This document shows, one piece after another, positions 30,872 through 41,788 of a stretch of DNA of 64,000 nucleotides. A program made the position numbers and the translations under genes. The number at the start of each line of letters is the position of its first letter. The first letter of the stretch is position 1. Location of the stretch: the NCBI RefSeq assembly GCF_000026945.1, contig NC_012863.1, forward strand, positions 372,001 through 436,000, written 5' to 3'. This DNA is from Candida dubliniensis CD36 (lineage: Eukaryota > Ascomycota > Pichiomycetes > Serinales > Debaryomycetaceae). Below the pieces are notes generated by a model, which worked only from the letters and a program-made list of their open reading frames with translations, was not told the origin of the DNA and did not search any database.

Positions 30872-33497
30872 ATTGTTCTTGTGAATATATGGAATCACGC
30901 CAACTGGTTATTAAGGTCGTACACAATCGATAAATGTATGTATAGGGTGCAATCAAACGTGATTAACAATTATTGTATTGCCTTCTTATTGGGGGGGGGA
31001 GTATTTGTCAGTTTGCGGGCAAAAAAAAACAGCTTAAATTTAAAACTTTTCTTTTCTTATATTTTTGCGTTGGATTTCTTCTCTCTTCTTAAATTATAAC
31101 GGAGAGCGTGGGTCCAAGCTCAGCAACTTCTAAACTAGTAATAAGCTATTGTAAAAGTTGTTGAAATAAAATTGTGGAATAAATATTAAAATAGGGAAAA
31201 TCACTGGACAGTTGTAGATATATGTATATATATGACTAATTCAGTAATCCTTGGAACTTGGGAAAGCCCTATCCTTGTCGCTTACTTCTTTCCTAATATA
31301 AGTTTGAAACACCAAAAAATAAAAAGTGGAAAATCACCTTTGCTAGTAAACAAAGTCTCTTTTTTTGATTATGGAGATCTTGTGAGATATCTCAACAAAT
31401 TAAACGACAGAAATATAATGATAACGTAGAAAGAAGAAAAATGGTAAAAGAATTTGAGAAACAGAAACAAGTTGAGGAAAAGGAAAGAAAGGATCAAGGA
31501 TTATGAATCTTTTTTTTCTTTTTTTTTTTTTTAATTCCCAACCCTCTCTTTTTTTTTTTTTTTGTTTCCTTCTTTCTTTGAGAGAGAGAAATATAAACGA
31601 ACAGGGAAAATTAAAAAGCACAAAAGAAAAAAAAAAAACGAAAGGGTTAGTTTTATAAAAATAACAAAATTCTCCTGAAAAATCAAATGCTTAATTGATT
31701 TTGTTTCAAAAAATTTTCAAAATTAAAACCAACGGCTGGAGTTGAGGTTAAGGTGATGAAGTTTAATGTATCGATGAATCAATTGATTGCATCAGATTGT
31801 CAATGGGTAGAAAGGGATTACAGTGTATTAACTATTTGAGGATCCTGATTCGAAATTAGAAAGAAATAAAGAAAATACAATAATAAAACATATCATCTTG
31901 TTAGTAGAGATATACTAAAATGAAAAAAAATCTTAAATAAGGAAACAAAAATCAAAACAAAAATAATACTTTATTTGAATTTAAAACTAATCTAGTGTAT
32001 AATTGAACCATTGTTACATATTTTAGATTACTTTTACCTAAAGCAATTCAAAAGGAGGGAGGGAGGTGAGCACAACTACTAACAAAATGTCAATCTTTTT
32101 TACTGATTTTGGACAATAAGAGTAAATGATTTATTGTTCAGTTTTCGATATTGAATCAATTTTTAAGAAATCTTACGTCAAATGCGTCATTCTTTCTGTG
32201 GCCAGGCATTGCCGCAGTCAGTCTATTGTCCCATTCATCGACGATGATGATGATCAATCCCTTGGGAGGAGGAAACAGGTTCCAACTAACAACACTGTTT
32301 GAGTTTCGGCTAAATAACGATTCAAATTTTTATGTTACGCTTTCTTTATTGACAACTTTAAAAGCCACCATTATAGAATATCCAAGAAAATGTTTTGGTT
32401 GTATACACAAAATAGGACCATGTAACAGAAATTGATTATTATCGCGTTTCAATTAGTTTTCGTTTTGTTTTTTCTTTTCTTTTCACTTAGCTTACATAAA
32501 CTGGCTTGAAGGTGTGTTACTTTGTGGAGCGTAGTAAGAAAACCTGAAACAAATTGTTTCGTTCGTTGGTTGGTCAGTATTGTGTTCATTACAAGTATCA
32601 TAAGGTGACAAAATCCAGGGGTGGCTTGTTTTAGTATATGTTCATCTATTGTGTTACTAAATTAATAAGAGCAACCCATGTGAGATCTCAATGCAGGAAC
32701 TGTAGGTAGCAGTTTTACATATGCTAATATCTCCAAGTAGTTGAAACTAGCAGCGGTGGTTTTTATCTTCTCGTTGAATAATTGTTGATGATGATGAGTA
32801 TCGAAATATTTTTGTCATAAGATCTTTCTTTGCCCTTTTAAGTATAAATTTATAACTCTTTCAAGATTATAGGCACATCTTTATTGCTTCAAATCATATT
32901 CATACTGTATAATTGTGCCCACTGAATTCTTATTCCAGATTTGTGCTCTTTTTTACTACGTGATTCATTCCGATATGAAACAAAAACCTTGAGAGTTGAT
33001 TGGTTCAAGCTAAACTTCTCTATTCCTTGTCCTTGCTGTTCAATATCAGGTCCATAGTAGTTATAACAAAAACACCTACGTGATATTTTTTTTCTAATTG
33101 TAAAAGAAGATATAATATTGTAATTAATTTAATTGGTATTAATTCTTTGCATATCAAAAAAAAAGACATATCTGGTTCTAGACTCGTAAGGGTAACTTTA
33201 GGTTGCGAAAAAAAATGAGAGAATTTTCAAACAATTTGCTACAAAAATCCTACCAAAGTTTTAACACCAATGGCACAAGACTATTGTATGGTGGTTGTCT
33301 TCATTTTTTTTTTTTTTTTTTTGATTTCCATGTCTACTAATCTAGGATGAAATCAAATACTTGAATAATTTGTTGATTTTGAAATGAGCATGGCAAAAGG
33401 CTATGACTTTTGATGTTAGAATATTGGTACATTTAGCTTTTACTTTTCTATATATACATGTCGTGTCTATTTATATCTGTCTATAAAAGTTAGTCTA
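30872..33497. promoter_or_regulatory. 2.6 kb upstream region of RGA2
   Basis: This stretch separates the RGA2 start from the HSX11 3' end, both on the minus strand. It has a G8 run near 30991-30998, T-rich blocks at 31508-31562 and 33306-33322, and no supported gene. The 65-codon ATG frame at 31232-31429 and the TTG-started frame at 32151-32435 lack family motifs. No tRNA boxes were found. Confidence 0.4.
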
Positions 33498-35120
33498 TCA
33501 CATTTCTTCAGCAGTTAAATCTTTCTTAATTCTGAATGGTTTTCCTCTCCAATCGATTTCATGTCCTATCATTGCAATTACCCAAATAGGCAATGCCAAT
33601 AACTCTCGAAGTATCCAAATATACCCCCATTGTAAGCAATTTCTCTGTTTGGGTGGAATAGCATCGTGTAACCAATTAGGCAAGTAAGTAACATTTTTAA
33701 CATCCAACGTATGGTTTATCAAAATGTAATATTGTACATAATCTGTCAACATCCATATAAGCATATGTATAACAAACCAGGACTTGTTGAACCAAGTACC
33801 GAGAAAAATAGTTGAGATAGCATAAGTACCATAGATACCACAGATAATCGACTCGGTAGTTGGTTCAATCAATGTTGCCAACAAAACCATATATTTTCTG
33901 ACTCTGAGCCATCTTACTCGTCTTTGAATATAATCTCTAAGGGCATTGTTTTCTAACCCACTATAAGGTTGCACAACTACATCTCCAGTTAATCCTGTTC
34001 TTCCTTGACTATTTTCCCAAAGAGCAATTCCAATCATATTGTCTTCACCAATGTATCGGGCGAAAAATTTAATCGCGTGCCCAACCCCCAAAGAAGTATA
34101 ATACCCTGCATCTTGTTTCACTTTTGGGTCTTTGAAAAATGGGGAATCCTTATGAGGAATTAATCTAACTGATTGATCCAAGTCTGAACGACGATAAATA
34201 TTAGATTTACCATTAACACATGGCGCTACTGCCAAATTGTTCAACAGTACATAAAACTTGGAATGCGATGTGTGCAAGAACATTTCATCAAGTTCTGCTC
34301 CCAATTTCTTTGAAAACCTTGAATATGTAGCACCTGAATTGGCAGTCAATGAATTTTTAGATTTCGGTGACTGTTTACGTTTCACTAATTGTGAATTAAT
34401 AGATTCAGATGAAGGAACAGGGGTCATTGCCGTAATTTCTAGATCTTGACCACCAACTAAACCATCACCTCTGGTTACATTATTGATACTTAATGCCAAG
34501 GGAACATGATGAACTAATTTCACTGGTCTTGATTGTCCCATCTTTCTCGACATGTTTAAATTGCTATTCAATGAAATTACAGAATTTTTCAAAATATTAG
34601 AACTTGCCCAAACATTACTATCCATCACCCATAAAATATCATACTTGGCATGGACAAACCCCTTTGCCAAATTATTAACTTTGGGATTGGGTCCATAATG
34701 GTCATCACTAGTTTTCGTTTGAGGGTTATAGCTATCACTAGTTAGGATTTGAGCATCGACTGTTGGGTATTTTGCTATCAATTTTTGGATTATGGAAAGG
34801 GAAGGATCATTTGGATCATCAACACAAAACAAAATCTGCACTTTACTTCTTGGATAATTTTGACAAAATGAAGATTCTAAACACGATATCAACTCTGGAT
34901 CAATGCCTTTAATTGGTCGTATAATTGTTACCCCTTCATATATTTCGTCATCATCACTCTCAGGGTCATTTTGGTGAACTGACTGTAGTACTGGTCGATT
35001 TCTAAAATTGAAAAAAATCTCAAAAAACCCACTGTAGGCTGCCACAAGGATAATTATATACCATAGTAGAAAGAAATACCCAGTGATAATCCTGAAAAGG
35101 GATAATTCTTCTTGATCCAT
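33498..35120 (-). CDS. HSX11: Ceramide glucosyltransferase
   Basis: A 540-residue glucosylceramide synthase of glycosyltransferase family 21, acting on ceramide in the Golgi or ER. From the ATG at 35120 it begins with a membrane anchor (about residues 12-35). Family motifs are present: the first Asp motif in FCVDDPND (~residue 100), the second in WVMDSNVW, a third Asp-containing segment after DVVVQPYSG, and the QRRVRW motif of processive transferases. C-terminal hydrophobic segments follow. An insertion of ~100 residues between the motifs (SINSQLVKRKQSPKSKN region) is typical of fungal enzymes. S. cerevisiae lacks this gene. Confidence 0.93.
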   Translation of the reverse strand: MDQEELSLFRIITGYFFLLWYIIILVAAYSGFFEIFFNFRNRPVLQSVHQNDPESDDDEIYEGVTIIRPIKGIDPELISCLESSFCQNYPRSKVQILFCVDDPNDPSLSIIQKLIAKYPTVDAQILTSDSYNPQTKTSDDHYGPNPKVNNLAKGFVHAKYDILWVMDSNVWASSNILKNSVISLNSNLNMSRKMGQSRPVKLVHHVPLALSINNVTRGDGLVGGQDLEITAMTPVPSSESINSQLVKRKQSPKSKNSLTANSGATYSRFSKKLGAELDEMFLHTSHSKFYVLLNNLAVAPCVNGKSNIYRRSDLDQSVRLIPHKDSPFFKDPKVKQDAGYYTSLGVGHAIKFFARYIGEDNMIGIALWENSQGRTGLTGDVVVQPYSGLENNALRDYIQRRVRWLRVRKYMVLLATLIEPTTESIICGIYGTYAISTIFLGTWFNKSWFVIHMLIWMLTDYVQYYILINHTLDVKNVTYLPNWLHDAIPPKQRNCLQWGYIWILRELLALPIWVIAMIGHEIDWRGKPFRIKKDLTAEEM

Positions 35121-36725
35121 TTGGTAGAAAAACAGATTAAGATATATCACAACTTCGATAAAAAAAAAACTGCAACAGATATATCCAAACAGATGTTTTT
35201 TTTTTTTTTTTTGTATTTTTCCATTTTTTTTTTCTTCTTCTTCTTGTTTCAAACTACAGTTTGACAAGCATCAGAGGAACGCTCGTTGCCGATATTGTGT
35301 AACGATCCAACGCGATATGCGAACGATATTTCGGTTTTTATTCCCCCATTACTACAGTCAGATATTACCCGGAAGACTGATAGCCTGCGTCAACTCCAAG
35401 TGGATACGTGCTCAATGAGGGGCATATATTAATCTCCATAATCCAAATTAAAAATGAGAAATGACAATAAGGGGACAATTTGAGGTAACGTAGACAGATT
35501 TTAAGCTTTCATGGGTTGTAATGGCAGCAGTGACGTAGTTGAGTAGAATTGTCTTGATATAGACAAAACGTTACGTCCAGGTATTATTCTATTGCCTCTT
35601 GATGTATGAAATGCAACTTGATCTGAGACTGGTTTATTTATTGCTATTCCAGCAATGGAAAGATGATTATAAATGAACATGCTCTTTACACTAGTTTGTT
35701 CGATATTGAACCTCATACTCAGGAAACACCAAATAGTATGAACAGCCCCGGAGAATGGGGAAAGCTTAAACAATGTGGTCGAGAATAATATCAGCTAGAA
35801 ACCATTATGAGGCGATTTTACATATTGATGCATTTAATAATTGCATACTTGCGATAACCATTTTGATTTGCAAATAGGTTTATTCTCCCACATTGTATAT
35901 GGTGCATATATCCCCGGGTTAAAAAAAAAACTGGTGTTGATTTAAACTCCGCGATGCTACTTACAGTCTTTTATTTTTCTTCTTGTTCTTGTTATCCATT
36001 ACTTCTAGAGACTGAGCAGAATAGAATTGGGGCAAAATGGCGGTGCAAAAACTCTTGGGAGGCAGATCCAACTCCGCAAATATAAAATAATAGAATAAAT
36101 AAAATACCAGACAGACAATGCCAATACTTTCTAGTTTAAAAAGAATAATTTGCACTACAATCTCAAAAAGATCATTACCAAATCACATCCATCTCATTTA
36201 GTCATACCTCCAAAGGCATATTCATTGAAATGCGATTACAGGAGTCTGGAGTGTTTGACAATGGGAAGAGTATTACTTGTATATAAACCGTGGGAACAAT
36301 TTCGTTATAAAAAAAATGTTGTCGCATCCTCGGTTATAAGTACCAACTTAACAATGGACGGTAGTGCACATTCACCAAATTTCCATGACCCCCACAAAAA
36401 ATCATAGGCTGATATAATAAATATATTTTTCTCCAGGAGTAAGTCTATAAAATCAACGAAATTTTTCAACGCTCTTTCTTTTTTTTTTTAAAAAGAAAAA
36501 TAATTGGTTATAAATTTCCTCCTCTAACATTTCTTGATATTTAAACTATTGCATTTTATTTGAAATTCATATTTTTATTTCATTCCCATTGAAAACTTTT
36601 TTTTTTTTCTTTCTTTCTATTTATTATTGTTCAATTATCTATTCTTTCAATCAACTTATTAGAAGAAGTAGAGGCCAATAAAGGATAAAAAAAAAGGTAA
36701 TCACGTTTGTTCTTGATATCATAGA
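35121..36725. promoter_or_regulatory. Divergent promoter region of HSX11 and CAT2
   Basis: A 1.6 kb divergent region. T runs near 35196-35212 (HSX11 side) and 36478-36490 and 36598-36609 (CAT2 side) flank it. Small frames at 35501-35773 and 36150-36407 begin with TTG, not ATG, and show no family match. A CCTCGG motif is at 36328. Confidence 0.4.
36328..36333 (+). promoter_or_regulatory. CCTCGG motif upstream of CAT2
   Basis: CCTCGG is the core bound by the fungal FarA/FarB/Ctf1 regulators of fatty acid use. It lies ~400 bp upstream of carnitine acetyltransferase, a plausible target. A six-base motif recurs by chance several times in 64 kb, so this is suggestive only. Confidence 0.35.
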
Positions 36726-38624
36726 ATGTTTAAATTTAGAATTCCACAACAAATATTGAAACAAAACTCAACAAGTTCCAAATCTATAATCATGCCAGTT
36801 TTGAAAAAACCATTTTCAACATCTAACCCAAAAGGTGATTTGTTCAAATATCAATCACAATTGCCAAAATTGCCAGTTCCATCTTTGGAAGAAACTGCTG
36901 CTAAATATTTAAAAACGGTTGAGCCATTTTTAAATAAAGATCAATTAGCTGCTACAAAACAAAAAGTTGAAAACTTTATTCAACCTGGTGGTGTCGGTGA
37001 AGCTTTACAAGCTAGATTAGCCAATTTTGCTAGTGATAAAGATAACTGGTTGGCTGAATTTTGGGATGATTATGCTTATATGTCATATAGAGATCCTGTG
37101 GTTCCATACGTTTCTTATTTTTTCTCCCACAAAGATATCAACAATGTGATTGGTAACGATCAATTGTTGAAAGCTAGTTTGATAGCATACTACACCATTG
37201 AATTCCAAGAAAAAGTATTAGACGAAAGTTTGGACCCAGAAGTCATTAAAGGTAATCCATACTGTATGAATGCCTTCAAATACATGTTTAACAATTCAAG
37301 AGTTCCAGCTGAAGGTTCTGATATCACCCAACATTACGATGGTGAAGCTAACAAATTCTTTATTGTTATTTACAAGAACAACTTTTACAAAGTTCCAACT
37401 CACAATGAAAGTGGTCAAAGATTATCCAAGGGAGAACTTTACAGTTACTTGCAACAAGTTAAAAACGATGCTACTCCTAAAGGTCTTGGATTGGGTGCAT
37501 TAACTTCTTTGAATAGAGATGAATGGTTGGGTGCTTATAACAACTTGTTGAAATCTCCAATAAATCAAGCCTCCTTGGAATCCATTTTTGCTTCTGCTTT
37601 TGTTATTTGCTTAGACTCACACAACCCAGTTACCATTGAAGAAAAATCCAAAAATTGCTGGCACGGTGATGGTCAAAACAGATTTTTTGACAAACCGTTG
37701 GAATTTTTTGTTAGTGCTAACGGTAATTCTGGTTTCCTTGGTGAACATTCAAGAATGGACGCCACACCAACCGTTCAATTAAACAACACTGTTTACAAGA
37801 AAATCACTGAAGAAAGCCCAGAAGAGTTAATTGTTGAAATCGGTGGTTCTGCACCAAAAATTGGTCCTGCTGAAATCTTGCCTTTTGATATCAACCCAAC
37901 TACTAGAGCCAATATTTCTGACGCCATTTCAAAATTCAATGCCACTATTGCTGCTCATGATGAAGAAATTTTCCAACATTACGGTTACGGTAAAGGTTTA
38001 ATCAAGAAATTCAAGGTTTCCCCAGATGCTTATGTTCAAATGTTGATGCAATTGGCTTATTTCAAATACACTGGTAAAATCAGACCAACTTATGAGTCCG
38101 CCGCCACCAGAAAATTCTTGAAAGGTAGAACTGAAACTGGTAGAACTGTATCTAATGAATCTAAGAAATTTGTTGAAACTTGGACCAATCCAAAGGCTAC
38201 CAATGAAGAAAAAGTCTCTAGTTTCCAAGCTGCTGCTAAACAGCACGTTGCTTATTTGTCTGCTGCTGCTGATGGTAAAGGTGTTGATCGTCATTTGTTT
38301 GGTTTGAAACAAATGTTGCAACCAAACGAACCAGTTCCAGAAATTTTCACTGACCCAATTTTTAGTTATTCACAAACTTGGTACATTTCATCATCTCAAG
38401 TGCCTTCGGAATACTTCCAATCCTGGGGTTGGTCACAAGTTATTGATGATGGTTTCGGTTTAGCTTATTTAATCAACAACGACTGGATCCATGTCCATAT
38501 TTCTTGTAAGAGAGGAAACGGATTAAAATCTGATCATTTGAAATGGTACTTGGTAGAAAGCGCCAACGAAATGAAAGACATTTTGACCAAGGGCTTGTTA
38601 TCTGAACCAAAGGCCAAATTGTAA
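36726..38624 (+). CDS. CAT2: Carnitine acetyltransferase, mitochondrial and peroxisomal
   Basis: A 632-residue enzyme that moves acetyl groups between CoA and carnitine, needed to carry acetyl units from peroxisomes to mitochondria. The catalytic His is residue 341 in LGEHSRMDATP. Other carnitine acyltransferase motifs are LPKLPVPSLEET, NCWHGDGQNRFFDKP and SSSQVPSEYFQSWGWSQVIDDGFG. The N-terminus (MFKFRIPQQILKQNS) is basic and fits a mitochondrial presequence, while the C-terminus AKL is a peroxisomal PTS1. A second ATG at residue 23 (36792) would remove the presequence and give the peroxisomal form. This dual origin is known for yeast Cat2 proteins. Confidence 0.95.
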   Translation: MFKFRIPQQILKQNSTSSKSIIMPVLKKPFSTSNPKGDLFKYQSQLPKLPVPSLEETAAKYLKTVEPFLNKDQLAATKQKVENFIQPGGVGEALQARLANFASDKDNWLAEFWDDYAYMSYRDPVVPYVSYFFSHKDINNVIGNDQLLKASLIAYYTIEFQEKVLDESLDPEVIKGNPYCMNAFKYMFNNSRVPAEGSDITQHYDGEANKFFIVIYKNNFYKVPTHNESGQRLSKGELYSYLQQVKNDATPKGLGLGALTSLNRDEWLGAYNNLLKSPINQASLESIFASAFVICLDSHNPVTIEEKSKNCWHGDGQNRFFDKPLEFFVSANGNSGFLGEHSRMDATPTVQLNNTVYKKITEESPEELIVEIGGSAPKIGPAEILPFDINPTTRANISDAISKFNATIAAHDEEIFQHYGYGKGLIKKFKVSPDAYVQMLMQLAYFKYTGKIRPTYESAATRKFLKGRTETGRTVSNESKKFVETWTNPKATNEEKVSSFQAAAKQHVAYLSAAADGKGVDRHLFGLKQMLQPNEPVPEIFTDPIFSYSQTWYISSSQVPSEYFQSWGWSQVIDDGFGLAYLINNDWIHVHISCKRGNGLKSDHLKWYLVESANEMKDILTKGLLSEPKAKL

Positions 38625-39619
38625 GAGAATTGGTTGTTTTCTCAATTTTTTTTTTTCATTTTTCAATTCATGCCTGTTTATTTTGATTAGTATAAGCAAC
38701 ATATAGAAAGTTCTAAAATTAGTTTATTATTACCCAATGTTTTGATTTGTAGATGTGGACTTCTGGAAGAAGTACCATAACCGAAAGTTTATAGAAAAAT
38801 GGGCTTATAGTGGGAATGCTCCACGGCTTCACTGTCATCGGTAGTAATGTTCTACACACTTAATCGATTATAGCGAGTAGGAGTGAGACTCAGATCATAA
38901 GGATTGGTTTATAAGGTAAGTGTCAGATAACTCCAGTGCTATTGTTTTTTTTGTAGTTATATTTATCTTACACCTACTTTCATTCTTATCATAATTATCT
39001 CATCCCACCACCATCGAGGGACTGGTACAATTTCACAGTAATTACAATCTTCGGGTATATGCAGGACATTTGATCTCAATCTGGTGGTCATTATGTAATT
39101 GCAATAATTTTTGTTAGGTAGGGGACAAACAAAAGGAATTTTGGTTTTCTAAGATGGTTTGTAGCCATGAAGAAATGAATAAACCAAACCACATACTTAT
39201 ATTCACAATGTGATTGAATATACTTACTCATAAATTTGTGTCTGAACTTCAAGGGTTTACTCCTGCTTCTTAATTTTCATCGTAACTGCGCCAGTTTGAC
39301 AAAATTAAAAAGGTACAAAAAAAAAATCTAATTTATAAACAAAATAGGCAAGTGTCACAAACTCAAAAAAATAGACGACCACACAGAGAAAAATACTACC
39401 GAAAAGGAAAAAAAAAGAAGAAAACGAACATAGAGGTTGAAGATAGAATGATAGCTTAAGCTAAGGCGGCGGTGATCTTCATCATAACAGGAGTAATAGT
39501 TAATTTTCTTTGGTTTGGTTTGGTTGTTGTTGCTGTTGCTGCGTTTATGTTTTGAAATTGAAATCATTCCAAAATGAAAAGTTATCAATGCAAATCAAAA
39601 CCTAATCTTAATTATTATT

Positions 39620-39658
39620 ATTTGATTTGATTTGATTTGTTTTGTTTTGTTTTGTTTC
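39620..39658. repeat. GATTT then GTTTT pentanucleotide repeat
   Basis: Four units of TTTGA are followed by about four of TTTTG. A related GTTTT tract is at 40089-40109, and a perfect complementary AAATC array at 41763-41788. Confidence 0.75.
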
Positions 39659-39865
39659 CAATTTCGATTGATTAGGCAAATTTGATCAGCGTGTGGTGAT
39701 AATGATAACGATAGAGGCGGCAGCGGTGGTGGTGGTGATACTTTTATTGAAAAAAAAAAAAAGAATATTTTATTTATTCAATTTATTCTTGATACTCTTT
39801 CCCCAATTGTGTTATAAGATTATCGAGTTTACCCAATAAAGGAAAAAAGCAAACTTTAACGGGAA

Positions 39866-39881
39866 CTCGGATAGCCGAGTG
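39866..39881. other. Perfect 6-bp hairpin
   Basis: ACTCGG-ATAG-CCGAGT is a perfect inverted repeat with a 4-base loop, unusually GC-rich for its surroundings. It is followed at once by GTGATGA, but no D-box partner is found, so a snoRNA is not supported. It may be a protein site or a small structured element. Confidence 0.4.
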
Positions 39882-40659
39882 ATGATAGCAAATTCACTTG
39901 ATATCTGGGATATGGTTTTACCATTTTTATGTGATGATACTAGAATCCAGAAACCAACTATTCTTTTTTATCTAGATATATATATATATCACACATGAAA
40001 AGTGAATTCGAAAATTTTGCTCGTCTAATTTGTGATAGTGAATACTAGATTGGAAGTATTACATATAGTTTGAATTTTTAGTTCTGATTGTTTTTGTTTT
40101 GTTTTGTTCTCTTTAACAGTAGTTGCATGATCACATTCAGTAACACTTGCAAGACAAATCATATTAATAATTCGGTGTCATCGGGCTTTTGACATTTCTG
40201 TGTCCTTCACAGAAAACTTGATAATTGTTATGTGTATGAGTTTGTGTGAATGTGTATTATCATGAATGCTCTTAATTTGTGAATACGTGTTTCCATTATA
40301 ATATTGGTTCTTCCAATGAGTTATATTTCCTTATTGGTAGAAAAATCAAACAATCAATATTGTGCCCACAAAATTATAATTAACTCAATAAAGCTCTGGA
40401 CAAAGAATGGAAAAAAAAAAAATTTTGTTTGTGTTACTCTGAAAAAAAGAAGTGGTTTTCTATGTATTCGTAACTTGACAAACTAGCTTCTCAATAAAAG
40501 TGTTGATGATTATTTTTGAGATTATTTTGATTCTGGAAATAAACCACCTTCTCGCTTGTCCTGGAAGCAGTGGATGCAAACCAACCGACTAGGTTTGCTT
40601 TCAGTACTTACATTTCCCCTGGTATCCTGTCGTCACTTCAATTCAATTAGACGTTTAAT

Positions 40660-41027
40660 TTAGTTCTTGGTATTTTCTTTTCTTTTCTTTTCGTTCGTTA
40701 ATTTGATTTGCTTGAATGATTTTGCCATCACCTGAATATCAAGTATTTCTACTGTAGAACTTAGGTTATCGATTTGTAGCATTTCGTATGGATTGTTGTC
40801 AACATCACAAAAGAATTTAAAATTTAAGCGAAGACCGCTGATACTGTATTCATTTGGCCAGAAATTTAGCAATACTAGTACACTTCTTGTGTCTCTGTAA
40901 GTACATTTTGAATTGATTTGTCTCCTATTTGATTTCTACTTAAGGAATGTAAAATATTACAAGGAGTAGAATATATATATAATTGATTGGAACTTTGCTC
41001 ATCCACATTTCCCCGTACCTGGACCAT
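40660..41027 (-). other. Candidate small gene, two overlapping frames
   Basis: On the minus strand an ATG at 41027 opens a 50-codon frame ending at TAG (40875-40877). A second frame, open from 40935 to the stop at 40660-40662, overlaps its last 60 bases in a different register and has no ATG at its head. Its content (for example LLNFWPNEYSISG, FFCDVDNNPYEMLQIDNL and STVEILDIQVMAKSF) has balanced composition with no homopolymer-derived residues, unlike other chance frames here. It could be a small gene with an unseen intron, a frameshifted relic, or chance. No family is recognised. Confidence 0.3.
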
Positions 41028-41762
41028 CTTAGTCAAGTATTAGAGTGGAGGTAAAGATCTGATTTTGTACTCCTTGACAACCAACCAAAACCAGTAATAA
41101 ATAAGCAACACCAAAAAGCATCTCTCCTTTTTTTTTTTTTGATTTAGGCGCTTCTGTGGTTGCAAGAATATTTACCACTACCATCCATAAACCATTTATG
41201 ATTTGTTCCAGTTCAAGTATATACAACAATACCTTGAAGCATGAATAATATATTCAAAGAGGCAAAAAAAAAAAAAAGCAAAAGAACAAAAAGAGTTAAC
41301 AATCAATCAGGTCATTATTTTAACTGGTTGTAATCGCAATATTATTTCCTATTACCATTATGCTCTACATATAATGTGTGCATAGATTTTATTTGTGTGC
41401 ATACAACAAGCTTGCATCACCAAAAACTAGAACAACAATACCCACCCACCTGTTCTACTAGTGAAAGGTTAATTACATTTTTATACTTTGAAACTCATTC
41501 ACTCAATACTTTGCTTTTCTTTATTTGACTTTTATCGGGATAATAACAATAGTATAAATGGCACGAAACATTTTTTTGTGTTTTGCTGTAGGTCAATTTG
41601 GTTTTGATGACTTTACAACCAAAGATCTGGCAAATGGCAATTGGACAGTCACATAAATCATTCCATTCAGTGAAAGCGATTATTCAATCAAAACCCAAGC
41701 TTTCTTTTTAGTTTATTTTCTACATTACTGACATCATATTAGTTTAGCTTAACATTGCAGAC

Positions 41763-41788
41763 AAATCAAATCAAATCAAATCAAATCA
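41763..41788. repeat. AAATC pentanucleotide repeat
   Basis: About five units of AAATC, the reverse complement of the GATTT array 2.1 kb to the left. The pair could fold as a long-range hairpin in a transcript covering both. Confidence 0.75.

Noticed and set aside
32151..32435. 94-codon plus-strand frame in the RGA2 upstream region
   Set aside because: Starts with TTG, has no family match, and the first ATG lies well inside it.
35501..35773. 90-codon minus-strand frame between HSX11 and CAT2
   Set aside because: TTG start; the ATG inside leaves about 70 codons with no motif.
39879..39960. C/D box snoRNA
   Set aside because: Two GTGATGA boxes but no CTGA D box with terminal stem.
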